Positions 34,126 through 43,000 of a DNA stretch of 62,523 bases are shown here, piece after piece. The notes under the pieces are model-generated. The model worked only from the letters and a program-made list of their open reading frames with translations. It made no database searches and had not been told where the DNA came from. Location of the stretch: contig CAMDQJ010000007.1 in NCBI GenBank assembly GCA_945905835.1, positions 1 to 62,523 of the forward strand, read 5' to 3'. The stretch's first letter is position 1; every line of letters starts with the position of its first letter. A program made the translations under genes and the position numbers. The stretch is from Asaia bogorensis. Lineage in GTDB: Bacteria; Pseudomonadota; Alphaproteobacteria; Reyranellales; Reyranellaceae.

Positions 34126-35235
34126 TTACAGATTCGCCAGACGCGCCCGGTCGAAATCGGCCAGCTCGTTCTCGCGCATCACCTGACGGATGAAGCGGAC
34201 ATATTCCTGGCCGAGTTCGGAGTAGCGCAGGAGCTGGCCGATCAGCCGGTAGCCGTCGGGCCATTCCTCGCGATCGCGCATCGCCCGGCGCTCGCTGCGG
34301 AAGGCGGCGTAGGCGGCATGCGTGTTGAGGTTCATGACATAGGCGAAGGCCGAGTCGCCGATGGTGGAAAAGGGCTGCGGCATCGCCGGGCCGGGCTGCC
34401 ACGACACCGCGACGGCGTGACGGCCGCTTGACTGGATCTGGCCGAACAGCGCGTTACCGGTGCGGGCGGCGAACGAGGTACCCCAACCCGATTCGACGCC
34501 GCTCTGGGCGATCGCCATCGACGGCGGCACGATGTCGACGCGGCGCACCAGCTCGTCGAGATTGCCGAGCGTGGTCTCGTAGCGCTCGGCCAGCTGCTCG
34601 AGCCAGATGCGCTCGTAGGGCAGGATCATGGCAGGGTCGCCGGCCATCGCGTCGCGCAGGTAGAGGAGCTGCTCGCGCTCGGCCAGCACGCGCTCGTTGG
34701 CCTCGAGGATCACCGGCAGGAGCGCGGTGATGAACAGCGTGCGGCGCTCGTTGCCGTCCTTGTTGACGAGGTCGGCCGGCACGCGCTCGACGCGCAGCGG
34801 CGGCACCGCCTCGCCCTGGCGGACGTCGGTCAGCGTGTAGGAGACGTTGCGGAAGGCGGCGGCCAGCTCGTCGGAGGTGCGCGGGTTGATCGCCGTCACC
34901 TGGATCTGGCGGCGCAGCGCATTGCCGGGAGCGGCGAAGCGGCCGTGGCCGCCGAAGAAATCGCGGCTGCCGCGGCGGGCGACTTCGTCGGCGCCGTCGA
35001 GTTCATGGCTGACGAAACTGAGGGTCGAGGGATCGGCTGCCATCGCCAGGAAGGCCGGCGGCGTGGCCAGCGCCACCGGGCGCTCGCCGATCTGGATGAA
35101 CGAGATGTAGGAGCCAAGATCGATGGAAGGAAGCGGCTCGCGTAGACCGATGCCTGTTGCCAGGACCGCCACCCAAATGGCGGGAAAAGCGTATTGCCGC
35201 CCGCGATAGAGCGCAGGCCGAAACGATATAGGCAT
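34126..35235 (-). CDS. glucosaminidase-domain (Bax-like) cell-wall protein
   Basis: The 369-residue protein has an N-terminal export or anchor segment (AFPAIWVAVLATGIGL) and a C-terminal lysozyme-like glucosaminidase domain: VPPSMAIAQSGVESGWGTSF with the catalytic Glu near 250, then ARTGNALFGQ, FAYVMNLNTHAAYAAFRSER and YRLIGQLLRYSELGQEYVRF. Bax proteins cleave or bind peptidoglycan. It is convergent with the VanX-like gene, making a small cell-wall pair (inference). Confidence 0.85.
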   Translation of the reverse strand: MPISFRPALYRGRQYAFPAIWVAVLATGIGLREPLPSIDLGSYISFIQIGERPVALATPPAFLAMAADPSTLSFVSHELDGADEVARRGSRDFFGGHGRFAAPGNALRRQIQVTAINPRTSDELAAAFRNVSYTLTDVRQGEAVPPLRVERVPADLVNKDGNERRTLFITALLPVILEANERVLAEREQLLYLRDAMAGDPAMILPYERIWLEQLAERYETTLGNLDELVRRVDIVPPSMAIAQSGVESGWGTSFAARTGNALFGQIQSSGRHAVAVSWQPGPAMPQPFSTIGDSAFAYVMNLNTHAAYAAFRSERRAMRDREEWPDGYRLIGQLLRYSELGQEYVRFIRQVMRENELADFDRARLANL

Positions 35236-35333
35236 TTCATTCTCTCGTTGGCTCGAACGAACGGCTTGCAGGCCGCGGCCCGGGGAGGACCGTGACGCGG
35301 TACGCTTGAGCCGTACGCGGCCTATCCCAGGTT

Positions 35334-35885
35334 TTACTGGACGGCCTGGACTTCGATAACTTCCGGCACGTAGTGCTTCAGAAGATTTTCAATTCCCATC
35401 TTGAGCGTGGCGGTCGAACTCGGGCAGCCCGAGCAGGACCCCTGCATGTGCAGGTAGACCACGCCGTCACGGAAATCCTGGAAGACGATATCGCCGCCAT
35501 CCTGGGCCACCGCCGGACGGATGCGGGTATCGAGCAGTTCCTTGATCTGGGCGACCACTTCGTCGTCCTCGACGGCCTCCCCAACAGGCGCCGTCTCGCC
35601 GGCCGCCACGACAGGCTCGCCGGAGGTGTAATGCTCCATGATGCCGCCCAGGATCGAGGGCTTCATGACCTGCCAGTCGCGCTCGGCCGCCTTCGTGACG
35701 GTCACGAAGTCGTTGCCGAAGAACACGCGCTCAACTCCCTCGATCGCGAACAGGCGCTTGGCCAGGGGCGACGAGGCGGCAAAATCGAGGCCCGCGAAAT
35801 CCAGCGTCCCCTTCTCCATAACCACGCGGCCAGGAAGGAACTTCAGGGTCGACGGATTGGGCGTCTGCTCGGTCTGGATGAACAA
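35334..35885 (-). CDS. NifU/NfuA-type Fe-S cluster scaffold
   Basis: 183 residues from a TTG at 35885, chosen because GAGGAG lies 7 bases upstream and the start then reads FIQTEQTPNPSTLKFLPGRV, the conserved beginning of alphaproteobacterial Nfu proteins. The N-terminal Nfu domain (SPLAKRLFAIEGVERVFFGN) is followed by the C-terminal NifU domain, AQDGGDIVFQDFRDGVVYLH and the cluster motif CSGCPSSTATLKMGIE (CxxC). It passes 4Fe-4S clusters to apo-enzymes, possibly including MiaB. Confidence 0.93.
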   Translation of the reverse strand: MFIQTEQTPNPSTLKFLPGRVVMEKGTLDFAGLDFAASSPLAKRLFAIEGVERVFFGNDFVTVTKAAERDWQVMKPSILGGIMEHYTSGEPVVAAGETAPVGEAVEDDEVVAQIKELLDTRIRPAVAQDGGDIVFQDFRDGVVYLHMQGSCSGCPSSTATLKMGIENLLKHYVPEVIEVQAVQ

Positions 35886-36178
35886 ACCTGATCTCCTCAA
35901 TCGAACCGCCGCGCGGGAACTACCGCTTGGCGTCGGCTTAGGCGGGGGACAGGACGTCGCCGCCCCCTTTGGTAGCCCCGGACGTAGGTACAGCAGCCAA
36001 ACCGATCAAGACAAATATTGGCCCTCTGTGAATATGAGTTATGGAAACGATAATTATTTATGTTCAAAAACAGATAATTGAGGCTATTTCTCTTACCGAA
36101 GAAAAATCTTATATCGGACCGCAAAGTGATCTTTTGAAGTCGATCACGCCATATCGTCGCGAAATCAATTTGCATCAA
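35886..36178. other. AT-rich intergenic region between usp and nifU
   Basis: 293 bases, markedly AT-rich from about 36000. The final bases (around 36161-36195) hold the imperfect direct repeat ATTTGCATC / AATTGCATC overlapping the usp stop. A minus-strand frame of 93 codons exists but looks like no protein I know. The region probably contains the nifU promoter. Confidence 0.4.
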
Positions 36179-36664
36179 TCATGAAATTGCATCGATTTCA
36201 GCCTCGTTGAGGGCGCCCGGGACGATGGTCATCGGGATGCGAAGCTGGCCCGCGAACTTGCCGACCAGAGCGGTGACCAACGGCCCCGGTCCGGCCGTAC
36301 CGGAGGCCCCGCCGAGCACCAGGACCGAGATCGACTTGTCCTCGTTGATCAGTTTCAGCAGCTCCTCGCGGCTGGTGCCCTCGCGGATATGGATGGCCGG
36401 CGGCTGACCGGTCATGGCCACTGCGGCATCGACGTGGCGGGCGATCACTTCCTCGGCCTGCTGGCGGGCTTCCTGGCGCATCAGGTCGACGACCGCCCCC
36501 CATTGCTGGCCTTCCGGCGGCTCCATGACGTAGAGCATGGCCACCCGGCCGCCCGTGCGCTTGGCCCGGCGGGCGGCATAGCGCAGGGCATTGCGCAACT
36601 CGGGGCTCTCGTCGATCACGACCAGGAAAACCCGCTGGTCCTTGCGTTCGGCTTCGCCGCTCAT
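36179..36664 (-). CDS. universal stress protein (UspA family)
   Basis: The 161-residue protein has the UspA alpha/beta fold: FLVVIDESPELRNALRYAAR at the start, GGRVAMLYVMEPPEGQQWGA, HIREGTSREELLKLINED, and the nucleotide-binding GGASGTAGPGPLVTALVGKF with MTIVPG at the end (G2xG9xG(S/T)-like). It is likely an ATP-binding stress protein. It starts behind GGGAGGAG and is often found beside nifU in related genomes. Confidence 0.9.
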   Translation of the reverse strand: MSGEAERKDQRVFLVVIDESPELRNALRYAARRAKRTGGRVAMLYVMEPPEGQQWGAVVDLMRQEARQQAEEVIARHVDAAVAMTGQPPAIHIREGTSREELLKLINEDKSISVLVLGGASGTAGPGPLVTALVGKFAGQLRIPMTIVPGALNEAEIDAIS

Positions 36665-36698
36665 CTGCTCCTCCCGAAACTCCCAAGCTCCTCAGGCC

Positions 36699-37580
36699 TC
36701 ATAGCCGCCTCATAACGGTGCCGCCCAGCCAGCCGACGAACAGCGCCATGAAGACGGCACCGAGGCCGTAAAGCGCGCCGTCGTTGTCGGCCCAGCCGGC
36801 CAGCTGGGCATTGAAGCCGACCTTGCCGACCGGCAGCGGCCGCGACACGGCGGCCACGATCTTGCCGTCGCGCAACAGATAGGCCCGGACGTCGTAGATC
36901 CCCTCCGGCAGCTTGGACGGGAACGGCAGGTCGACGCGGAACAGCCGGTTGGCCTGGATGGTGACCTGTCCGATGACCGCCGGGTAAAGCCCGTCGCGCC
37001 GCTTGACCTCGATCAGGCCGCCGCGGAAGCGGGCGAGTTCCTCCGGCGAGCGGTCACCGACCGCCTTGAGGAGCGCCAGCCGGTCCTCGAGCGACAGGAT
37101 CTCACCGCCAGCGCTCCGCGCCAGCAGCCGGGGCAGCGCCTGGCTGGCGGCGATGGCGTAGTAGGCCGGCACGTTGTCGAAGCCCTGCCGGCCGGTATTG
37201 AGCCACAGCCCCACCACGCGCTCCTTGCGCAGGACGGTCTCGCGGGCGGGCGGGCCCTGGACCACCACGACGATGTCGCCCGGGGCGTCGAACATGCCGA
37301 ACAGCAGGATATTCTCGCCCTGGAAGGCCGAGGTGATCGACACCCGCGCCTGCGACAGGTCGACGACCAAATCGGGCGGCGCCGTTTCAACTGGCACCGA
37401 GGGCGGCGCGCCGGGGTCGGCGGAAGGACCCGCGTTCGGACTTCCCAGGGGCGGGCCGCCGAGATTGGGATTGCCGAAAGTCGGCCCCAGGGGCCCAAAC
37501 GGATCGACGCGCGGCACTTGCCCGGAAGCGGCACCGCAAAGGCCAGCCAGAAGTGCCAATGCCAGCAGCAGGCGCCTCAT
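36699..37580 (-). CDS. TIGR02186-family membrane protein
   Basis: 293 residues from the ATG at 37580, overlapping the TauE stop by four bases. A signal peptide (MRRLLLALALLAGLCGAASG) is followed by a Pro/Gly-rich linker. Then comes the family core: VVDLSQARVSITSAFQGENI, LFGMFDAPGDIVVVVQGP, VVGLWLNTGRQGFDNVPAYY and LPEGIYDVRAYLLRDGKIVA. One C-terminal membrane helix (LYGLGAVFMALFVGWLGGTV) closes it. This family occurs beside TauE/SafE permeases in alphaproteobacteria and may be an accessory subunit. Longer frames on this strand are artefacts. Confidence 0.85.
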   Translation of the reverse strand: MRRLLLALALLAGLCGAASGQVPRVDPFGPLGPTFGNPNLGGPPLGSPNAGPSADPGAPPSVPVETAPPDLVVDLSQARVSITSAFQGENILLFGMFDAPGDIVVVVQGPPARETVLRKERVVGLWLNTGRQGFDNVPAYYAIAASQALPRLLARSAGGEILSLEDRLALLKAVGDRSPEELARFRGGLIEVKRRDGLYPAVIGQVTIQANRLFRVDLPFPSKLPEGIYDVRAYLLRDGKIVAAVSRPLPVGKVGFNAQLAGWADNDGALYGLGAVFMALFVGWLGGTVMRRL

Positions 37581-38503
37581 GGCGGCGCCTCCCGCAGACC
37601 CAGCGAGTAGAACGAGCTCGGCGTCTTCAGCAATTCGACCAGAAGCTGGCCGGCGACCGCCAACACCAGTACCGACATCAGGCCGCGCAGCACGACGCTC
37701 GGCAGCTTGGCCGCGATCCGCGAGCCGATCGGCGCGCCGACGACGCCGCCCAGGATAAGGAGCAACGCCAGCACGATGTCGACCGTGCCGTTGGTTGCGG
37801 CCTGCAGGAAGGTGACATTGGCCGCCACGAACAGGATCTGGAAGTTCGACGTACCGATCACGACGGAGGTCGGCATGCCCAGCAGATAGATCATCGCCGG
37901 CACCAGCACGAAGCCGCCGCCGACGCCCAGGATGGCCGACAGGATGCCGATGGCCACGCCCAGCCCGAGCGGCAGGAAGGCGCTGATGTAGAGCTTCGAC
38001 TTGTAGAAGCGCATCTTCCACGGCAGGCGGTGCACCAGATAGTGCGTATGCAGCTTGCCGCGCGGCGCCGTGGGATTGCGCCGCCGCGAGATGAAGGTGC
38101 TGAGGCTCTCGAACAGCATCAGCGCGCCGATGGTCGACAGCAGCACGACATAGAGCACGGCGATGACGAAATCGATCTGGCCGATGCGTTTCAGATAGGT
38201 GAACAGCGTGACGCCGGCCGACGAGCCGATCATGCCGCCCAGCAGCAGCACCAACCCCATGCGGAAATCGACGTTGCCGCGCCGCCACTGGACCTGCAGC
38301 GAGGACACCGAATTGGCCACGACCTGGTTGGCCTGGCTGGCCACAGCGACGGCCGGCGGAATGCCAACGAAGATCAGCAAGGGCGTGGCGAGGAAGCCGC
38401 CGCCGACACCGAACATGCCCGCCAGAAGCCCCGCCGCGGCGCCGAGGCCCAGCAGCACGAACACGTTCATCGATTGTTCGGCGATGGGTAGGTAGATTTC
38501 CAC
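37577..38503 (-). CDS. TauE/SafE-family sulfite/organosulfonate exporter
   Basis: The 308-residue permease has about 8 membrane helices and the two repeated TauE signatures: GLLAGMFGVGGGFLATPLLI (about 25-44) and GILSAILGVGGGFVLVPAMI (about 185-204). VASQANQVVANSVSSLQ and GTSNFQILFVAANVTFLQA match them. It probably exports a sulfur-containing anion. It is coupled to the downstream TIGR02186 gene by a 4-base overlap and lies 12 bases after the DUF2333 gene, one operon. Confidence 0.9.
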   Translation of the reverse strand: MEIYLPIAEQSMNVFVLLGLGAAAGLLAGMFGVGGGFLATPLLIFVGIPPAVAVASQANQVVANSVSSLQVQWRRGNVDFRMGLVLLLGGMIGSSAGVTLFTYLKRIGQIDFVIAVLYVVLLSTIGALMLFESLSTFISRRRNPTAPRGKLHTHYLVHRLPWKMRFYKSKLYISAFLPLGLGVAIGILSAILGVGGGFVLVPAMIYLLGMPTSVVIGTSNFQILFVAANVTFLQAATNGTVDIVLALLLILGGVVGAPIGSRIAAKLPSVVLRGLMSVLVLAVAGQLLVELLKTPSSFYSLGLREAPP

Positions 38504-38515
38504 GCCGCGCCGGCC

Positions 38516-39547
38516 TTACTTCTGCAGGATGTTGCTGATTTCGCGCAGCTGCGTGCGCGCGCGCAGCAGGTAGAAGCCCTGGGCGGCGAGATGGTTGGGA
38601 AACAGCAGCGCGTCGGGATAGCCGTTCCACACGATCCAGGGATCGAGTTGCGAGGCGATGCGGAAGCTCTCCAGCGTGCCGTTCCAGGCATTGGTGAGCT
38701 CGCGCTCGCGGATCACGTTCTGGAAATCGGCGCCGAGCTCGCGCAGCAGCAGGTACAGGGCGTAGAGCCGGCCCTTGTTGAAATAGAAGATGTCGTCGCA
38801 ACGGCCGTCCAATAGGTCGCCGGCCTTCTCGATGATGTGGCGGTCGATCACCGCGGAGTCCGAGCCGATGTCGTTGGCGATGCGGTCGATCAGCGCCTGC
38901 AGATTGTCGGCGCGACGCTCGAACACCGCCTGCCCCGAGGCCAGCCGCTTGTTGTAGGCCAAGAGCTTGTCGCGGCCGGCGCGGTATTTCTGCGCCGAGG
39001 TCGCCGACGGCATCAGCGACACCGTGGGCTGCCAGATCCAGATGTTGGGCTGCTCGTTCAGGAACCCGCGCGCCTGCTCGAGGTCGCGGTCGGTCTGCGA
39101 GGAGCCGCGCGTGCGGCCGACCTGGTCCATCAGCTCTGTTGCGAAGCGGCCCAACGCCGCCACCATGCCGCGCTGGAAGTTGGGCATGTTGTCCAGGATG
39201 CCGGTCGGCATGAAGAAGGGTTGCATCGGCGTCCAGGTGTGGACATCGACCTCGCGCGTCACCAATGCGGCGGCGATCGCCACCGCCCGGCTCTCGCCCG
39301 GCACCGGGTTCGACGCGGTGAACTGCGGATCGTCGTCGATATCCTCGACGATCCACGCCCCCACCGGATAGTAGAGCAGCACTAGGACCAGAACCGCCCG
39401 CCAGACCCAGCCGAAGACGCCGCGCGGCTTGCGGGGCAGCGGCACGCTTCGCCCACCGAAACGGAAGGCTCTGACGCGGTCGAAAGTGCGCCGCCACCAG
39501 GGCCGGGGCGTCGCCGCCGGCGCGCCATAGTCGGGATCGAAGGTCAT
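38516..39547 (-). CDS. DUF2333 family membrane-anchored protein
   Basis: 343 residues from ATG 39547. A basic N-terminal tail precedes one membrane helix (GWVWRAVLVLVLLYYPVGAW). A large extracytoplasmic part then has GESRAVAIAAALVTREVD, WTPMQPFFMPTGILDNMPNF and QPTVSLMPSATSAQKYRAGR, ending in a helix-rich region (LLLRELGADFQNVIRERELT) with LREISNILQK. This is the typical DUF2333 layout. Function unknown. First gene of a likely three-gene operon with tauE and the TIGR02186 gene. Confidence 0.85.
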   Translation of the reverse strand: MTFDPDYGAPAATPRPWWRRTFDRVRAFRFGGRSVPLPRKPRGVFGWVWRAVLVLVLLYYPVGAWIVEDIDDDPQFTASNPVPGESRAVAIAAALVTREVDVHTWTPMQPFFMPTGILDNMPNFQRGMVAALGRFATELMDQVGRTRGSSQTDRDLEQARGFLNEQPNIWIWQPTVSLMPSATSAQKYRAGRDKLLAYNKRLASGQAVFERRADNLQALIDRIANDIGSDSAVIDRHIIEKAGDLLDGRCDDIFYFNKGRLYALYLLLRELGADFQNVIRERELTNAWNGTLESFRIASQLDPWIVWNGYPDALLFPNHLAAQGFYLLRARTQLREISNILQK

Positions 39548-39630
39548 GACGGACCTTACCATTCGTATCGTGTCGAAACACGGGCGCAGCCTGCTAGAGT
39601 GACGAAGTTCTTGGAAACGGAGTTTTGGCA

Positions 39631-40584
39631 ATGGCGCTCGACCCCGAATCGCAGCGGATACTCGACCTGGTGGCGGCGGCGAACCGGCCGGCCTGGGTCA
39701 CGCTCTCGCCCCAGGACGCACGCGCGCAGTATCTGTCGCTGCGTCCGGCCTCGCAGGGCCCGCGTCCCGACGGCATCGCCGTGACCGACCGCACCATCTC
39801 CGGGCTTGGCGGACCGATCGCCATCCGTCTCTATCGCCCGAAAGCGGTCGCTGCGGGCGACAAGCTGCCGGCCCTGGTCTTCGCCCATGGTGGCGGCTGG
39901 CTGTTCGGCAATCTCGACAGCCACGACGTGCTTTGCGCCCAGCTCGCGATCGAGGCCGGCATCGCGGTGATGGCGGTCGACTACCGCCTTGCCCCCGAGG
40001 CGCGCTTTCCGGCTGCTTTCGACGATGTCGTCGCCGCCCTGAAATGGGTCGCGGCCAACGGGCCTTCGGTCGGAATCGACCCCGGCAAGCTGGCGGTCGG
40101 CGGCGACAGCGCCGGCGGCAACCTCTCGGCCGCCGCGGCGATCTGGGCGCGCGACAACAGCGGCCCGCGCCTGCGCCTGCAGGTACTGGCCTATCCGGTC
40201 ACCGACTTCGTCGCCCGCACCGAGTCCTACCGCCGCTTCTACGACGGCTATGGGCTCAATGCCGTGACCATGGAATGGTTCTTCGACCACTACGTGCCCA
40301 ACAAGGACGACCGCGCCGACTGGCGCGCCTCGCCATTGCGCGCCAAGAGCCTGGCCGGCCTGCCGCCCGCCCTGGTCGTCACCGCCGGCTACGACCCGCT
40401 GCGCGACGAGGGCCGCGCCTATGCCTGGCGCCTGCAGCAGGAAGGTACCGTGGCCGACCTGGTCGAGTTCGGCGGCATGATGCACGGCTTCCTGAGCGCA
40501 CCGATGCTGCTGCACGGTGCCCGCCGTGGAACGACGATCGTTGCCGCGGCGCTGCGCGAGGCGCTGGTGCTGCGCGGCCAGTGA
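39631..40584 (+). CDS. HSL-type alpha/beta hydrolase (esterase/lipase)
   Basis: 317 residues from ATG 39631, following GGAAACGGAG. Hormone-sensitive-lipase-family landmarks are intact: the oxyanion-hole motif FAHGGGWLFGNLDSHD (about 87-102), the nucleophile elbow VGGDSAGGNLSAAAA (Ser near 157), the acid in VVTAGYDPLRDEGRAYA and the His in FGGMMHGFLS. It should hydrolyse short acyl esters. The stop overlaps the GTG of the MFS gene, so the two are coupled. Confidence 0.9.
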   Translation: MALDPESQRILDLVAAANRPAWVTLSPQDARAQYLSLRPASQGPRPDGIAVTDRTISGLGGPIAIRLYRPKAVAAGDKLPALVFAHGGGWLFGNLDSHDVLCAQLAIEAGIAVMAVDYRLAPEARFPAAFDDVVAALKWVAANGPSVGIDPGKLAVGGDSAGGNLSAAAAIWARDNSGPRLRLQVLAYPVTDFVARTESYRRFYDGYGLNAVTMEWFFDHYVPNKDDRADWRASPLRAKSLAGLPPALVVTAGYDPLRDEGRAYAWRLQQEGTVADLVEFGGMMHGFLSAPMLLHGARRGTTIVAAALREALVLRGQ

Positions 40585-41720
40585 CCACAAGCCCGGCGCC
40601 GACTCCCGCACCGACCATCGGCGGCGGCACCGTCGCGCTGTCGGGCGCCGTCATCGGCCTCGGCCTCCTGGGCGACACGCTGATCTACGCCGTGCTGCCG
40701 CTCTATCACGAGGAGTGGGGCATCAGCCTCGCCATGGTGGGCGTGCTGCTGTCGCTCAACCGCTGGACCCGCCTGTTCGCCAACTCCTTCGTCGCCGCGA
40801 TCGGCGAGCGGGTCGGTGCGCGCAACCTGATGATCGCGGCGGCGATCGGCTCGATAGCCTCGACGACCTGCTACGGCCTCGACGGCGGTGCGGCCCTGCA
40901 GATCGCCGCGCGCATGCTGTGGGGCTTCTCCTTCGCCGCCCTCAATCTCGCCTCGCTCGCCTACGCCGTCTCCGACCGCGCCAATGCCGGCAAGCGCGTC
41001 GGCGCCAGCCGCGGCATGATCGGCGTCATCCAGTCCGCGGCCTTCATTGGCGGCGCGCTGCTGGTGCTGGCGGTGGGGCCACGCAACGTCTTCCTGATCT
41101 TCGGTGCGCTCACCAGTCTCGCCCTGCTGGCCGCGATCATGCTGCCCGTCCTGCCGGCCGAGCCCGCCCACGAGTATCGCGGCTTTCGCCTGCCGCGGCC
41201 ACAGCGCCTCGAGGTCTGGGGCTTCCTGTTGGGCTTCAGCGGCGACGGCGTGTTCCTGCTGACGCTGGCCTTCCTGCTGCGCGACTCGGTGACCTCGGTG
41301 GCGCCGATCGTGGCGACCTCGCTGGTGCTGTCGCTGCGCTGCCTGGTCGAGGCCACCGGCGGCCCGATCGGCGGCTGGATGGGCGACCGCTTTGGCGCCC
41401 AGCTCGTGGCCTCGCTCACCGGCTCGGTGCTGGTGGTCGGCTACATCCTCATCGCCTTCCAGGCTGACCTCATCGGCAGCATCGTGATCGTGGTGACGCG
41501 CGGGCTGTTCAACACGCTGATCCCGGTGATGGTGATGCAGCGCGTTAGTGGCGGCTATCTCTCCTCACAGGCGAGCTACTCGACCTGGCGCGACTTTGGC
41601 GCGGCCCTCGGCCCCCTCAGCGCGCCCTGGTTGTTCCTCAACGTGGCGCAGGGTCCGCTGTTCGGTGCGCTGGCGGCGATCATGGCGGGCGGCGTGGTGT
41701 TCTGTCTGGCGCGGCGCTAG
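40581..41720 (+). CDS. MFS transporter
   Basis: 379 residues starting with GTG that overlaps the preceding TGA (GTGA). About 11-12 hydrophobic helices are visible. GVLLSLNRWTRLFANSFVAA, GERVGARNLMIAAAIG (motif A-like loop), KRVGASRGMIGVIQSAAFIG and GGPIGGWMGDRFGAQLVASL (second-half motif A) mark both halves. The substrate is unknown; coupling to an esterase gene suggests export or import of the esterase's substrate or product. Confidence 0.87.
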   Translation: MTTSPAPTPAPTIGGGTVALSGAVIGLGLLGDTLIYAVLPLYHEEWGISLAMVGVLLSLNRWTRLFANSFVAAIGERVGARNLMIAAAIGSIASTTCYGLDGGAALQIAARMLWGFSFAALNLASLAYAVSDRANAGKRVGASRGMIGVIQSAAFIGGALLVLAVGPRNVFLIFGALTSLALLAAIMLPVLPAEPAHEYRGFRLPRPQRLEVWGFLLGFSGDGVFLLTLAFLLRDSVTSVAPIVATSLVLSLRCLVEATGGPIGGWMGDRFGAQLVASLTGSVLVVGYILIAFQADLIGSIVIVVTRGLFNTLIPVMVMQRVSGGYLSSQASYSTWRDFGAALGPLSAPWLFLNVAQGPLFGALAAIMAGGVVFCLARR

Positions 41721-41793
41721 TCGAGCAGGAACCTCAACAGGAGGAGCCTGGGTTTTGGGTGAAGGGCGACCGTTTCAGCATTAGAGCCGCGGC

Positions 41794-42084
41794 TCAGACC
41801 AGCGGCACCGTCCGCGACACGTCGAGCGGATGGTCGATCGCCTTCTGCACGCGCTCGAGGAAACGAACGGTGTGCGGCAGCCCGGCATGGCTCTCGAAGG
41901 CCGCCTCGTCGACCCAGCACGAGTGGATGAAGAACAGCCGCGGATCGCGCGTCGAGCGATAGGGCGCAAGCGAAAGGCAGCCCGGCTCGGCGCGCGACGG
42001 GCCGGCGTTCTCGAGGATGGCGGCGGCGACCTCGGCCTCCTGGCCCTCGCTAGCATGGAAGCGGGCAAAGGTGAAAAGGTTCAT
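41794..42084 (-). CDS. antibiotic biosynthesis monooxygenase (ABM) domain protein
   Basis: A 96-residue dimeric alpha-beta-barrel protein: FTFARFHASEGQEAEVAAAI, SRAEPGCLSLAPYRSTRDPR, FIHSCWVDEAAFESHAGLPH and VRFLERVQKAIDH. This is the YgiN/ABM pattern of small quinol or polyketide monooxygenases and heme-degrading relatives. The oxidative role is inferred from fold only. Bases 41721-41793, between it and the convergent MFS gene, hold nothing clear. Confidence 0.82.
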   Translation of the reverse strand: MNLFTFARFHASEGQEAEVAAAILENAGPSRAEPGCLSLAPYRSTRDPRLFFIHSCWVDEAAFESHAGLPHTVRFLERVQKAIDHPLDVSRTVPLV

Positions 42085-42110
42085 CGGAGAACTCCTGTGC
42101 AGAGGCCGGC

Positions 42111-42157
42111 GGAAACTACGGAAACCGGTTTGCGTGGTTTCCGAGGTTTCCGCGAGG
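42111..42157 (+). repeat. palindromic repeat, copy A
   Basis: GGAAAC (42111-42116) and GGAAACC (42120-42126) pair with GGTTTCC (42136-42142) and GTTTCC (42146-42151). This gives a 7+6 bp hairpin with a 3x3 internal loop and the apical loop GGTTTGCGT. GGTTTCCGAGGTTTCC (42136-42151) recurs exactly in copy B. Confidence 0.75.
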
Positions 42158-42158
42158 G

Positions 42159-42767
42159 TCAGGGCTCTGTCGAGCTGAAGGGCATTTCCTCTGCCAGCTT
42201 TCGCGTAAGCGCCCGCAGGCGCGGCATGCGTGCCTCGGTGTCGATGGCCAACCCGACTCGCGCCAAGCGCTCGGCAACGAAGGCGGTGACGTCGGCCTGG
42301 GTGAGGCGTCCCAGCAGCAGGTAGGACGCCTTGGGATCGACCATGGCATCGACGGCTAAAAGGGCGTTTGCCGCCTGCGCCAGGCAGTCCTCGATCCACG
42401 GCTGGTGCAGCTTCTCCGCTGGCGTGTGGTTGCGCGTGTAGGCGACCTACAGGCCCTTGTCGCAGGCACCCATCATCAAGGCCGCGATCTTCAGCACCGC
42501 GCGTCGGTCGGCACCGGATGGAGGCGTCGGCGCGCGGTCCTTGCCATGGCTCTCGTCGAGATGGTCGATGATGGCACCGCTGTCCAAAAGCACCTCGCCA
42601 TCGTCGAGCACCAGCGCTGGAATGCGACCCAATGGATTGCGTGCCCGCACCTCGGCCCTGTTGCCGAAGCCGTTCAAATCCTGCTGCTCGTAGGCCACGC
42701 CATAGGCCTTGAGCGTGATCGCGACCCGGCGCGTATAGGGTGAGCGGTTGACGCCAACCAGCAGCAT
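42159..42767 (-). pseudogene. glutathione S-transferase-like gene with one amber codon
   Basis: From ATG 42767 the frame gives a GST N-terminal domain: MLLVGVNRSPYTRRVAITLK (glutathione-site Ser/Pro), RNPLGRIPALVLDDGEVLLD and SGAIIDHLDE. It continues into the helical domain up to GACDKGL, where TAG (42447-42449, codon 107) stops it. The same frame then continues without further lesion: VAYTRNHTPAEKLHQPWIED, YLLLGRLTQADVTAFVAERL, ending EEMPFSSTEP at 42159. The total of 202 residues is normal for the family. One base change (probably from CAG, GAG or AAG) separates it from an intact gene. It is flanked on both sides by a palindromic repeat family. Confidence 0.8.
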
Positions 42768-42795
42768 TACCGGTCCATCCTCACAATTGCCCTCA

Positions 42796-42831
42796 CCGGA
42801 GGTTTCCGAGGTTTCCGGAGTTTCCGCGAGG
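42796..42831 (+). repeat. palindromic repeat family, copy B
   Basis: CCGGA GGTTTCC GA GGTTTCC GGA GTTTCC GCGAGG. The 16 bases at 42801-42816 equal those at 42136-42151 in copy A, and TTTCCGCGAGG is shared too. Bases 42801-42815 are the exact reverse complement of 43001-43015 in copy C. Confidence 0.75.
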
Positions 42832-43000
42832 TGTATGTGTCTCTCCTTCAATGGAGAGGGACTGAGACACAGACAGAGAGAATCCTAGGTAAATACTAAA
42901 GAATTTCTCTTCAAATATTATAGAATCTATTTTCTGAAGGACTCTTCCTTGGGATTTGTCCGTACGGCTTGCCGAGTGGACATACTCTCCGAGTGCCGCT
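42832..43000. other. AT-rich spacer between repeat copies B and C
   Basis: About 170 bases, much richer in A+T than the surroundings, including a long AT tract around 42885-42935. No gene is recognised. It is enclosed by the 15-bp inverted repeat 42801-42815 / 43001-43015. It would lie between the broken GST and the end of gloB. Confidence 0.5.

Noticed and set aside
35897..36178. A 93-codon minus-strand frame in the usp-nifU gap
   Set aside because: It lies in AT-rich intergenic DNA, overlaps the nifU ribosome site and resembles nothing known. It is kept only as intergenic sequence.
36699..39581. A 960-codon open frame on the minus strand
   Set aside because: Only its last 293 codons (TIGR02186 protein) look like protein. 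The rest is the shadow of the tauE and DUF2333 genes in another frame, common in GC-rich DNA.
13242..42449. TAG recoding (readthrough or an extra amino acid) as a general feature
   Set aside because: TAG ends many ordinary genes in the window (for example gmhA, metK, olsA, the MFS gene at 41720), and no SECIS/PYLIS-like element or suppressor tRNA is seen.
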